Source: Vespa crabro
Taxonomy: Eukaryota; Arthropoda; Insecta; Hymenoptera; Vespidae
Assembly: GCF_910589235.1 (NCBI RefSeq)
Contig: NC_060974.1
Span: forward strand, 1 to 64,000
DNA: 64,000 nucleotides
Direction of reading: 5' to 3'
Part shown: positions 41,461-55,800 of the stretch, piece by piece
Layout of the letters: the number at the start of each line of letters is the position of its first letter
Numbering within the stretch: the stretch's first letter is position 1
The notes under the pieces: generated by a model
What the model saw: the letters and a program-made list of their open reading frames with translations, nothing else
Databases searched by the model: none
What the model was told of the DNA's origin: nothing
Translations under genes and position numbers: made by a program

Positions 41461-44339
41461 CTATTATTATTTTTGTTGTCATCGTTATTATCCTCATTGT
41501 TATTATTATTATTATTATTATTTTTAATTTTATTTTCGTTGTTATCGTTAATTTTATTATTATTATTATCGTTATTAAGGCTATTATCGTTGTTATTGTT
41601 CTCATTATAATTGTTATTATTGTTATAATTGTTGTTATTATTATAATTATTATTGTTATTATCATTATTATCGTTTTTATCGTTAATATCGTTATTTCGG
41701 TAATTTCGTTATTACCTTTGTTAATAGTATTATTATTATCCTTGTTATCGTTATTATCCATATTTTTATTATTATTAATATTACTGTTATTGTTTTTATC
41801 GTTGTTATCATTATTATTCTTATTATTATTGTTATTATCGTTATTTGTGTTATTATTATTTCCTTTATCGCCATTACCTTTATTATCGTTTATATGGTTA
41901 ATATTGTTTTTAGCTTTATCATTATTACTATTATTATTATCTTTAATATCGTTATTATCGTTATTATTTTTATAATTATTGTTGCATTATCGTTATTGTA
42001 GCTACTATTACTTTTATTATTATCGTTTTTATCGTTAGTATTATTATTATTATTATTATTGTTATTATTATTGTCGTTATTATCGTAATTATTGCTATTG
42101 TTATTATTATTATCATCAATAATACCGTTAATATTGTCATCATTATTATCGATAATATCGTTATTATTGTTATTATTATTATCGTTATTATCGTTATTAT
42201 TATTATCGTTATTATCGTTATCATCGTTATATTTTATACTTTTTTTATACTACTATTGTCGTTAATATCGTTATTTTTATTACTTTTATTATCTTTATTA
42301 TCGTTATTATTTTATCGTTATTATCGCAATTATCGCTATTGTTATTAATGCGATCTTTATTATTATCATTATTATCGTTATTATCGTTATTTTCCATAAT
42401 ACTATTATTATAATTATTACCGATATAATCGTTATTATCGTTATTATTTATAATATTATTATTGTTATTATCGCTATTATCCATATTAATATTTTTAAAT
42501 ATTATCGATCTTATCGTTGATATTGTTATTCTAGTTATCGATATTATCCTTATTTTCGTTATTATTATTATCTTTAATTTCGATATTATTGTAATTATTC
42601 TTATTATTGTTATTATTACTACTTTTATTACTCTTATTATCCTAATTATCATATATTATTAGTATTAATATTATTTTTTTTGTCGTTATTATCGTTTTTA
42701 TTGTTATTATTATCATAATTATCGTTATTATTGTAATTATCGGTTTTATCTTAATTAATTTTATTGATATTATTATCGTTATTATCGTTATTATCGTTAT
42801 TATCATTATTATTGTTATTATTATTATCGCTATTATCTATAATAAAGTTATTATCCGTATTATTATTATTAATATTATCGTTATTCTCCTTAATAACGTT
42901 ATTATCGTACTTAATATTATGTTTATTGTCGTCATTATCTTTATTATTGTTATTAATGTTCATCTATTATCGTTCTAATCGTTGTTGTCCTTATTATCGA
43001 TATTATTAATATTATTAATATCGTTATTGTCGTAATTATCGTTATTATTGTTATTATTATTATTATTAATATCGTTATTATCGATTGTATTGTTAATATT
43101 TTAATAGATATTATCGATATTATCTTTATTATTGTTATTATCATTATTATCGTTATTACTGTTATTATTGTTATAATTATTATCGTTATTATCGTGTATA
43201 ACGTTATTATCGTTATTATTATTATTATTATTAACGTTATTTTCGTTATTATTGTTATTATTGTTATTATTGTTATTATTATTTTTATTATTATTATTAT
43301 TTTCGATATTATCGTTATTATCCTTATTATTGTTGTTAATATTATTATTAATATTATCGTTTTATCGTTATTATTGCTACTATTATTTAATTATTTACAT
43401 AATTATCTTTATTAATTTTATTATTATTATCGTTATTGCCGTTATTTTCGTTATAATCGTTATTATTATTACTATTATTATCATCATTATCGTTATTTTG
43501 CTATTATTATTTCAATTATTATCGTTATTATTATTATTATAGTTATTACCCTAATTATTGTTATTATTATTATCGTTCGTATTGTAATTATTATTATCGA
43601 TATTATCGATATTATCATTGTAATTACTATTGTTATTATCGTTGTTATCGTTAATATTGCTTTCATCTTTATTATTATTATCATTATTATCGTTATTATA
43701 TTTATTATCTTTATTATCGTTCTTATCATTGTAATCGTTATTATCGTTATTATTGTTATTATTATTATTATCGTAATTATCGTTGTTATCGTTATTATTA
43801 TTATTATTTTTATTTTCCATATTATCTTTATTATCTTTATTATGATTAATATTATTATTGTTGTTATCGTTATTATATTTATTATTTTTATTATTACCGT
43901 TCATATTTTTATTATTATTATCATCATTATCGATATTATCGTTATTATTATTATTATTATTATCGATATAATCGTTATCATGTTTATTATTATTAACGAT
44001 ATTATCATAAATATCGTTTATTATTATCAATATTATTTTCGCTATTATTGTATTTATCGTTATTATGTTTATTATATCGACATTATCATTATTATTATTA
44101 TCATTATTATCTTTTTAAGAGTTATTATCTTTACTATTATTACTATTATTATAGTGATTATCGTTATTATTGTTAATATTATTATCATTTTTATCGTTAA
44201 TATCTTTGTTACTATAATCGTTATTATCGTTATTATAGATGTTATTGTTAATATTGATATTAATACCACAACTGTAATCGTTATTACCGTCAATAATGTT
44301 ATTATTATTAATTATACTATTAATATTACTATTGTCGTT

Positions 44340-44900
44340 ATTATTATAATTATTTTTTCGTTATTATTGTAATTGAAGATATTATCGTTATTTTTATTAT
44401 AATTATTATCGTTATTATCGTTATTATTAATACTGTTATTTTCGTAATTATCGATATTATCGTTATTATTATGATTATTACCGTCATTATCGTTATTATA
44501 ATTGTCGTTATTATCGCTATTATCGTTATTATTATAATTATTTTTTCGTTATTATTGTAATTATAGTTATTATCGTTACTTTTATTATAATTATAATCGT
44601 TATTATCGTTATTATTAATACTGTTATTTTCGTAATTATCGATATTATCCTTATTATTATGATTATTACCGTCATTATCATTATTACAATTGTCGTTAGT
44701 ATCGCTATTATCGTTATTATTATAATTATTTTTTCGTTATTATTGTAATTATAGTTATTATCGTTACTTTTATTATAATTATAATCGTTATTATCGTTAT
44801 TATTAATACTGTTATTTTCGTAACTATCGATATTATCGTTATTATTATTATTATTACCGTCATTATCATTATTATAATTTTCGTTATTATCGTTTTATTG
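44340..44900 (+). repeat. 188-bp tandem repeat, about three copies
   Basis: The marker ATTTTTTCGTTATTATTG starts at 44352, 44540 and 44728, exactly 188 bp apart. Each unit also carries ATACTGTTATTTTCGTAA(T/C)TATCG and ATTACCGTCATTATC. Units 2 and 3 are closer to each other than to unit 1. 188 is not a multiple of 9 or 3, so this is a secondary repeat made from a chunk of the nonamer array. Confidence 0.85.
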
Positions 44901-46722
44901 TCATTATTATCATTATTATTATCGATATTTTTGTTAATATTGTTGTCATTATTATCGATATTATCGTTGTCAAAGTTATTATAGTTATTATTATTATTAT
45001 TATTATTATTGTCGTTATTATCGTTATTATGGTTATTATTATTATTATTATTATTATTATTGTCGTTATTATTTTCTTTATCGTTATTATTTTTTTTATC
45101 GTTATTATCGGTATTTTTATTATTATCGTTATTATCGTTATTATTGTTATTATTATTATCATTATACTCGTTAACATCGTTTTTATCTTTATTATAATTA
45201 ATATTGTTATCTTTAATATTGTTATTATCTTTATTGTTATTATTATTATTATCATTATTATCGTTTTTGACGTTAATATCGTTATTACCTTATTATTATT
45301 TTTATTATTACCGTCATTATCGTTATTATTGTGTCTATAGTCATTATTATTATTACTGTAATCGTTATTATCGTATCTATATTGTCGTACTTATTGTTAT
45401 TATCATTATTATCGTTAATATCGCTATTATCGTCTTTATTGATATCATTATTATCGTTGCTATCGTCATGATTATAATCGTTATTAACGTTATTGTCGTT
45501 ATTATCGTCTTTATCGTAATTATTATTATCGATAATATCCTTGACAACGTTATTATTACTATTATAATTGCCGTTATTAACGTTTTTATCGTTATGTTCG
45601 ATCTTAGCGTTATAATCCTTATTATCGATTATATTTTTTATAATTATCGTTATTATCGTTGTCATCGATATTATTGTTAATATTATTATATTTCTTGTCG
45701 TTATTACCGTTATTATTGTTATTATTATAATCGGGATTATATTTATTATCGATATTATTGTTTTTAATATTATTATTATTATTGTTATTATCGTTATTAT
45801 TGTTATTATTATTATTATTATTATTATTGTCGATATAATCGGAAATATCGTTGTTGATATTATTATTATTATTATTATTATTATATTTCTTATCGGTATT
45901 ATATTTAATATCGTCATTATCGGTATAATCGTTATTATCAATCTTTTTAATATTATTATTAACGTTATTAACGTAATGAACGTTAATAATTTTATTATTA
46001 ATATCGTTATTATCGTTAAATTCGTTGTTAACTTTATTATTATTATTACTATTACCGTTAGTATAGTTATTATCGTAACTGTTATCATTACGATTGTTGT
46101 TATCATCGATATTATTATTATCTTTATTATCTATATTATCCGCATTATTGCTATTATTATTATTGATATTATCGTTGTTATTGTTATTATTATGATTATT
46201 ACTATCGTTATTATCATTAATATCGTTATTATCGTTATTATCGTATTTTTCATTTATATTATTATTAATATTGTCGATTTTATCGTTAATATGATTATCG
46301 TTATTGTCCTTATTATCTCTATTATTGTTATTGTTACTACTTTTATTATTCTTATTATTGTTATTAACGTTATTATCGTTATTATTAATATCGTTATTAT
46401 CGTTATTATCGTTATCATCTTTTTTATTATTGTTATTACCGTTATTATCGTTTTTATTATTATAGTTATTATCGTTATTATCGCCACTATCGTTATTAGT
46501 GTTATTAATATTTTTATTTTTATTATCGTTATTATCTTTATTGTCGATATTATCGTTATTATTATTTTTTATATTATTAATATCGTCGATATTATCGTTA
46601 TTATTATTATTACTATTGTCGATGTTATCATTAACATTGTTTTCGTAATAATCGTTATTATCGTTATTATTGTTAGTATTGTTAACATTAACACAATTAC
46701 AATCGTTACTATACTAATTATC

Positions 46723-46754
<32 letters not shown>

Positions 46755-47784
46755 CGTTATTATCGTTATTATCGTTATTATTATTCTTACTATTGACGTT
46801 ACTAACGTTTTTCCCGTTAGTATCGTTATTATCGCTATTATCGTTATTAATGTTATTATTATTATCATTATTATCGTTATTATCGTTATTATAATTATTA
46901 TTATTATTATCGCTATTATCGTTATTATCGTTATTATCATTATAATGATTATCGTTATTATCGTTATTATTGGTATTATCGTTAATATCGTTATTATCTT
47001 TATTATTATTAATATTATTAACGTCATAATCGTAATTCTCGTCCTTATTATAATTAATATTGCCGTTATTATCGTTAATATTATTATCGTTGTTATCTTT
47101 ATTGTCGTTATTATTGTTATTTTTACTACTATTATTATCGTTATTATCGTTATTAACGTTTTTATCTTTCTCATTATTATTATTATTATCGTTATTATCA
47201 TTAATATTGTTAATATTATTATCGATATTATCGTTATTATGGTTATTATTATTATTGTTATTATCGTTAATATTGTTATAATCGCTATTATTATTATTAT
47301 TATTATCGTTATTATCGTTATCATTATTATCATTATTGTTATTATCATTATTATCGTTATTATTGTTATTATCATTATCGATATTATCGTTATTATTGTT
47401 ATTATGGTTATTATCGTTAATATCGTTATTATTTTTATTATTATCAATATTATTATCGTTATAATCGTAATTATCGTAATTATTATTACTAATATTGTCA
47501 TCATTATCGTTAATATTATTATCCTTTTTTTCTTTATTATCGTTATTATTGTTATTATTATTACTATTATTTTCGCTATTATTGTTATTATCGTTATTAC
47601 TTTTATTATTACCGTCATTATCGTTATTATTAATATTGTTATTATGGATATTATATTTATTGTCGATAATATTGCTAATACCTTTATTATTATTATTGTC
47701 GTTATTATTGTTATTTTCGTTATTATTTTTATTACTATTATTATTATTATTATCGTTCTTATCGTTACTACCGTTATCATTGTT

Positions 47785-48014
47785 ATTATTACAATTATTA
47801 TTACCGTTATTATCGTTATTATCCTTGTTATCGTTATTGACGTTATTATTTTTATTATTATTATCTTTATTATCGTTATTATTCTTAATTTCAATATCGT
47901 TATAATCGTTATTATTTCTATTAATATGATAATTACTATCCATATTTAATTATTATCATTATTACCGTTAATATTCTTATTATTATTATCGTTTTTATCA
48001 TTGTTATTATTATT
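47785..48014 (+). repeat. Long-range duplicated segment, copy 2 (mate at 39120-39350)
   Basis: Second member of the pair 8664 bp apart. It differs at a few positions, for instance TTTCTATTAATATGATAA where copy 1 has TTGCTATTGATATGATAA. Confidence 0.8.
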
Positions 48015-48738
48015 ATTATTATCGTTATTATCATTATTGTCTTTATTATTATTATCTCTATTATCGTTATTTACGTTATTATTATTATCGTTATTATCGT
48101 AATAGTTGTTATTATCGTTTATATTAATATTATTTTCATCGGCATTATCGTTATTATTATAATCGTTATTATCGATATTATCGTTATTATCGTTATTATT
48201 GTTATTAATGTTACTATTTTTTACGTTATTATCATTGTTATTGCAATTATGATTATCGTTAATATTATTATGACATTTATTCGTTATTATTGTTATTATT
48301 ATTATCGTTATCATAGTTATCATCTTTTCTTTCGTCATTATTATTATTATTACTTATATTATTATCGTTGTTATCGCAACAATTGTTAATAATATTTTCG
48401 TTAATATGGTTATTATTATTTTTCTATTATCGTTACTATCGTTATTATCGTTATTATTATTATTATTATTAACGTTATTATCGTTATTATCGTTATTAAT
48501 GTTATTGTAATTATTTTTAATATCGTTCTTATCAGTATTATCGTTATTATTATAATCGTTATTATCATAATTTTCGATAGTATTGATACTAATATTATTA
48601 TTGATATTATTAATATCGTTATTATAGTTATTATCTTTATTATTATTATTATTAGTGTTATTACGGTTTTTAATATCTTTATTATCGTTGTTAACGTTAT
48701 AAGTGTTATCGTTATTATCGTTAACCACGTTATATTAC

Positions 48739-48794
<56 letters not shown>

Positions 48795-49781
48795 TCGTCA
48801 TTATCGCTATTATTGTCATTATTAATAACGTTATTGTCTCTATTAACGTTATTACCGTTCTTCTTACTTTTTTTATTCATTATTATCGATATAATCGTTA
48901 ATATCGTTATTATTGTTATTATTATTATCATTGTTGTCGTTGATATGGTCATTACCTTTTTTTATTGATACTATCGTTATTATTGTTATCGTTTTTGTAG
49001 TTATTATCATTATTATTCATATTAGTGCTTTTATTACTGATATTATTACCGTTATTATCGTTATTATCGTTATAATATTTAATATTATCTTTATTATCGT
49101 AATTATTATCTTTATTGTTGTTATTAACGTTATTATTGTTTTTACTTTTTATTATTATTATCTTTATTATCATTATTATCGTTATTTCTTTATTATCGTT
49201 ATTGTTATTATTATTACCATCGTTTTTATCGTTATTATTATTATCGTTATTATCCATCTTATCTTTATTATCGTTATTATTATTGTTATTAATGACGTTA
49301 TTATCTTTATTATCGTTCTTATCTTTATTATTATTTTTAGTATTGTCGTAATTAACGTTATTATCATTATTATTATATCATTATTATTCTTATTACCGTT
49401 ATTATTGTTTTTATTATAATTATTATAAGTATTATTATTATTGTTGTTATCATTATAATCGTTTTTATCGTTATTATCGTATTAATACTATCGTTGTTAT
49501 CATTATTACCGTTAATATCGTTGTTATCTTTATTATTATTATCGACATTGCCGTTATTATCGTTATTATTATTACAGTTACCGTCATTAACGTTCTTATC
49601 ATTATCTTTTTCATTATTATTATTATTATTTACGTTATAATCTTAATTATCCGTATTATTATTATTACTATTGTCGTTATTATCATTATTATCGTTATTA
49701 TTCTTTTTATTGTTATTATTATTATCGTTATTATCGTTAATATTATTTTTATTATTACCGTCATTATTGATATTATCGTTA

Positions 49782-49812
<31 letters not shown>

Positions 49813-52800
49813 AATTATTATTATTATTATCGTTATTATCGTTAATGTTATTATTTTTAACGATATTATTGTTGGTATGGTTAATATTGTTAGCGATATT
49901 ATTCATATCATTATTATAGGTATCATTGTTATCATTACAGCTATTTTTGCCTTATTATACTTATTATTGTTAATATTATTATTATTATTAGTTGTATTAT
50001 TATTATCGTTATTATTTCTATTATTATTGTCGTTATTATTGTTGTTATTGTTATCGTTATTTTCGTTATCATCATTATTAATGTCACTATTGTATTTATT
50101 ATCTTTATTATTATATGGTCATTTTTATTATTATTATTATTATTACCATTATTATTATTATGATTATTATTATTGTTATTATCGTTACTATTATTATGAT
50201 TATTATCGTTAATAACGTTTTAATATTATTATTGTTATTATTGTTATTATCGTTATTGTTGGTATTATTACAATCGATATTATCTCGATTATCGCCATAA
50301 TTTTTATCATAGTTATCGTTATTATCGCTATTATTGTCATTTTGTGTTACTATTACTACTCTTATTATTGTTATTATTGTTATTAAAGTTATTATTATTA
50401 TTATCGTCATTAATGTTATTATTGGCATTGTCCTTATTACTATTATTATTCGTAACCTTCTTGTCGTTATTATCGATATTATTATTATTACTAATAACGT
50501 TATTATCGTAATTATTATTATCGTGAGTATCATTATTTACTTTATTATTGTTATTATTGTTATTATTTCTACTATTCTTACGGTTACTAACATGTATATC
50601 GTATTTATTCTTATTATTATTATTAATTTCATTATCGTTAATATCATTATTATCGTTATTATCGTTATTATCGTTATTATCGTCATTATTGTTTTTATTA
50701 TTATTTTGATATTAATATCGTTATTATCGTTATTATTATTATTATTATAATGGATATTATCTTTTTATCGTTATTATTCTTATAATTATCGTCATTATCG
50801 TTATTATCGTTATTATCTCTTTTATTATTATTATTAATAACGATATAATCGCTATAATCGTTAATTTTATTATTACTATTGTTGTTATTATCATTATTAT
50901 CGTTATTATCGTTATTATTATTATTTTTTTTATTATTATTATCGTAATAATCGTTATTATTGTTACTGTCGGTATTATTATTATTACTGTAATCGTTATA
51001 ATCGTATTAATATTATCGTTATTATCGTTATTATTGTTATTATCGTTATTATCTGTAATTTCGTCATTATCTTTATTATTATTATTATTAATATCCTTGT
51101 TATCGTTATTATCATTTTTTTCGTTATTAATAATATTGCTGGTATCGTTTTTATCGTTGTTATCATTTTTATTCTTGATATTATTAGAGTTATTATCGGT
51201 ATTATCGTTATTATCGTTTTATCGTTATTATCGTTTTATCGTTAATAAAGTTATCATTATTATTAACAATATCGTTATTATTGGTATTATTGTTATCATT
51301 ACAAATATTATTATCGTTATTATACTAATTAACGTTATTATTATTAATATTATTCGCATTATTATAATTATCGTTATTATTTTTATTATTATTGTCGTTA
51401 TTTCGGTTATTTTGTTATCGTTATATCGTTATTATCGTTATTATTGTCATTATTGTAATTATTACAAGTATTATTATCGCTTTATCGTTAATGTTGTTAT
51501 TATTAATATCGACATTATCGTAATTATCTTTATTATTATCAATGTTATGTCGTTATTATTGTGTTTATCGTTACTATTATTATTAATAAAGTCGTTATTA
51601 TCGTTAATATTATTACCGTTATTGTCTTTAATATCGTTATTATTTTTATTATTACTACTATTATTATCGTTATTATCGTTATTTACGTAATTAACGTTAT
51701 TATCGTAATTATCGTAATTATCGTTGTTGTTATTATTATTATTATCGTCATTATCGTTGCTATTATTATTGCTAGTATCGTTATTATCGTTATTATTATT
51801 ATTATTATTAACGTAATTATCGTTATTACCGTTATTATAATTATTATTATTATCGTGATATCGTTATTATTATTATCGTTATTTTCGCTACAGTCGCTAT
51901 TATTATTATTACTATTTACTTTATTATCGTTATTTTTATTACCGTTAATATCGTTATTATTCTTATTTTTCCTACTATTATTATTATCATTATTATCATT
52001 ATTATTGCTATGATTATTATCGTTATTAACGTAATTAACGTTAATAATTATATTATTATTTTCGTCATTTTCGTCATTATCGTTATTGTCGTTTTTATTA
52101 TTATTATTATTATCGTTATGATCGTTATTATTGTTTCTTTCGATATTATTATTATTATTATTATCGTTATTATTGTTATTATTATTATGGTTTTTATGGT
52201 TATTTCCGTTTTAATTGTCGTTACTATTATTATTATTATTAACGTTATTATCGTTATTATTAATATTTTTTTTGGTTATAAATGTAATTATAATTATTAA
52301 TTATATTATTATTTTCGTTCTTGTGGTTATTATCATTATAATCGTTTTTATTATTATTATTATTTTCTTCATTATCTTTATTAATATTGAAGTTAATGTC
52401 GATATTATTCTTCTTATTAATTTAATTATTATCATTATTATTATTATTATCATTATTTTTATAACTACCGTTTTATCGTTATTAATGTTATTAATAATAT
52501 TGTTATTATCGCTTATATCGTTATTATTATTATTATTATTATTATTTTCGTTATTATCATTAATATTTTTATTAATGTTATTATTAATATCATTCTTACA
52601 GTTATAATCCTTATTATCGATATAATTGGCATTATTATTATTGTAATTTTCGTTGTTTTCGATATTATTGTTATTATTAATATCGTATTTATCGTAATTA
52701 TCATTATTATATTTATAATTGTTTCTATTCTTATCAATATTATCGTTATTATTGTTATTATTGTTATTATTATAACTATTATTATCGTTATTATAATTAT

Positions 52801-55800
52801 TATTGTTATTATTATTTTCCTTTTTATTGGTACAATTAATATCGTTATTATTCTTATTATAGTTATTATTGTTATTAATATTATTATTATTATCGTTATT
52901 ATCGTTATTATTGTTCTTATTATTATCGATAATATAGTCATAATCGTTATTATTGTTATCTTTGTTATCGCTATTATCTTTATTATCTTTATTATTATTA
53001 TCGTAATTGAAGTCCTTATTGTTATTATTTTTATTATTGTCATTATTGTTCTTATTATTATTATTATCATTATTATCTTCTTTCTTGTTATTATTATTAA
53101 CATTATTATGATTATTACCGTTATTAACCTTAGTAGCGGAAAATCACTATTTTGTTATTAGTGTTATTATTTCTGATATTATTACCTTTATTATCGTTAT
53201 TATCGTTATTATAATTATTGTTAATATTAGTTTTATTAAAATTATAGTTATTATCGCTATTATGGAAATTATAATTATTATTATTATTTTCATTATTATC
53301 GTTCTTATCGTTATAATCATTATTATATTTATTATCGTCATTATCATTATTATAGTTATTTCTTTATTATTATTATCGTCATAACCATTATTGTCGTTAT
53401 TATCGACATTATTATTATTATTATTATTATCGATATTAACGTAATTATAGTTATTAACGTTTTAATTATTATTATTATTATTGAGATTATCGTCATTATC
53501 GTGTTTATCGAAATAATTATTATTATTATTATCGGTATTATCGTTATTATTGTTATTATCGATATTATTATTATTATTCTTGTCGCTATTATCGTTATTA
53601 ATTATATTATTGATATTTATATTATTTTTATTACCATTATTATCGTTATTATTATTAACGTTTTTATCGTTATTACCGTTGTTATTATTATTATTATTAT
53701 TACTATTTTCATTAATATCGTTATTATTGTTATTATCGACATTATTATTATTATTATCGCTATCATCTTAGATATCATTATTAGCATTATAATTATTATT
53801 AGCGTTATTATTGTTATTATTGTTATCGTTATTAACGTTATTTCTATAGTTATTGTTATTATTATTATCGTTATTATCGTTGTTATCTATAATATCGTTA
53901 TTATTACTAATCTTGTTACTGTTATTATTGTTAATATCGTTATTACTATTATTATTATTATCTTTATTATCGTTATTATTATTATCATTATTGTAGTCAT
54001 TAACAATATTATTGTTATTATTATTTTCGTTATAAATGTTATTATCGTTATTACCGTGATAATTGTTATTATTATTATCTTTATTACCGTTACTATTCTT
54101 ATTATTATTATCTATATTTTCATCATTATTATTATCGATATTATTGTTATTATTATTATCTTTATTATTGTTACAGTTATTATCATTTATATGGTTATTA
54201 TCTTTATTATTTTCGTTATTATCGTTATTATCGTTAATTTTATTATTATTATTATCTTTATTATCTTTATTATCTTTATTATCTTTCTCATTATTTGTAT
54301 AATTGTCGTTATTATCTATCTTATTATTATTAATATTATCGCTATTTTAGTTATTTCTGTTTATACAGTAAAAATCATTATTTTTGTAATTATTGTTATT
54401 ATTATCATTATTACAACCGTTATCATCGTTAATATCGTTATTATTGATATTATAGACATTATTATTTTTATAATTTTGTGTTATTTTCAGTGATATCGTT
54501 ATTTTCGTTATTATTATTATTATCGTTATTATCGTTATTATTATTATTATCGTTATTATCGTTTTTATCGTCATTATTGTTATTATTGTTATAGTGCTAA
54601 TATAATTATTGTTATTATCGTTATTAAAACTTTAATTATTACTGTTATTTTTTATATTATCTTTTTTTATCGATATTATCATCATTATCGTAATTAATTT
54701 TATTATTTTTATCGATATAATCGTTAATATTGATATTATTGTAATCGTTAATATCGTTATTATTGTTATTATCATTATTATTCCGATTATTATAATTGTT
54801 ATTATCGTTACTAATATTATTTTTATTATTGTTATTATTGATAATATCGTTATGATCGATTTTTTCTTCATTATCGTGATTATAGTTATTACTATTATCG
54901 TTATTGTCGATATTACCTTATTATTTCAGTTATTATCGATATGATGGTTATTATTTCCGTTATTATCATTATTATTATGGTTATTGTAATTATTGTAATT
55001 ATTTCTATTTTTACTGTAGTTATTATTGATGTTATCGTTATTATTGCTATTATTAATATTGCTATTATCGTTATTAATATGATTAATATTATATTTATTA
55101 ATGTTATTAACGTTATGACCGATATTACCGTCATTATAATTATTAGTTTTATTATTATCATTATCCTTATTATCGTTATTATTATTATTATTATTATCGC
55201 TATTATCGATATTATCGTTGTAATTTCCCTTATTACCGACATGATCATTATTATTTCCGTTATTATCATTATTATCGTTATTATTGTTATTATCGTTATT
55301 ATCGTGATTATTGTTATTATTATTACCCTTATTATCGTTAGTACCGTTATTATTGTTATAATTATTGTCGTTATTATTGTTTCAAATATTATAATTATTA
55401 TCCTTATTATCGTTATTAATGTTATTAATATTATTATTACTATCGATATTATTATTTTTATTATTATCGTTATTATCATTATTATCCTTATTAATTTTAT
55501 TATTTTTATTATTATTATCGTTACTATTATTATTGTCATTAATAATATTATTATTTAATGATTAACATCATTATCGTTATTTTTTTTTATTATTATTATC
55601 TTTATTATAGTAATTATCATTATTATCGAAATTATGGTTATAATTATTATTACCGTTAATATCGCTATTATTAATATCGCTCTTACGGATATTATCGTTA
55701 TAATCGTTATTATTGTTAATACTATATTTATTATTATTATCGTTATTATCATTATTATCGTAATTATTTTTATCTTTGTTATTATTACTATTATTAGTAT

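Noticed and set aside
45976..47949. 657-codon open frame rich in Ile/Val, and many similar long frames rich in Ile/Thr, Leu/Ser, Tyr/Arg or Asn/Asp across 3-5, 9-11, 19-33 and 36-59 kb
   Set aside because: The nonamer TTATTATCG reads LLS, YYR, IIV, DNN or IIT in five of six frames without a stop, so these frames follow from the repeat. They overlap on both strands and have no domain or codon signal.
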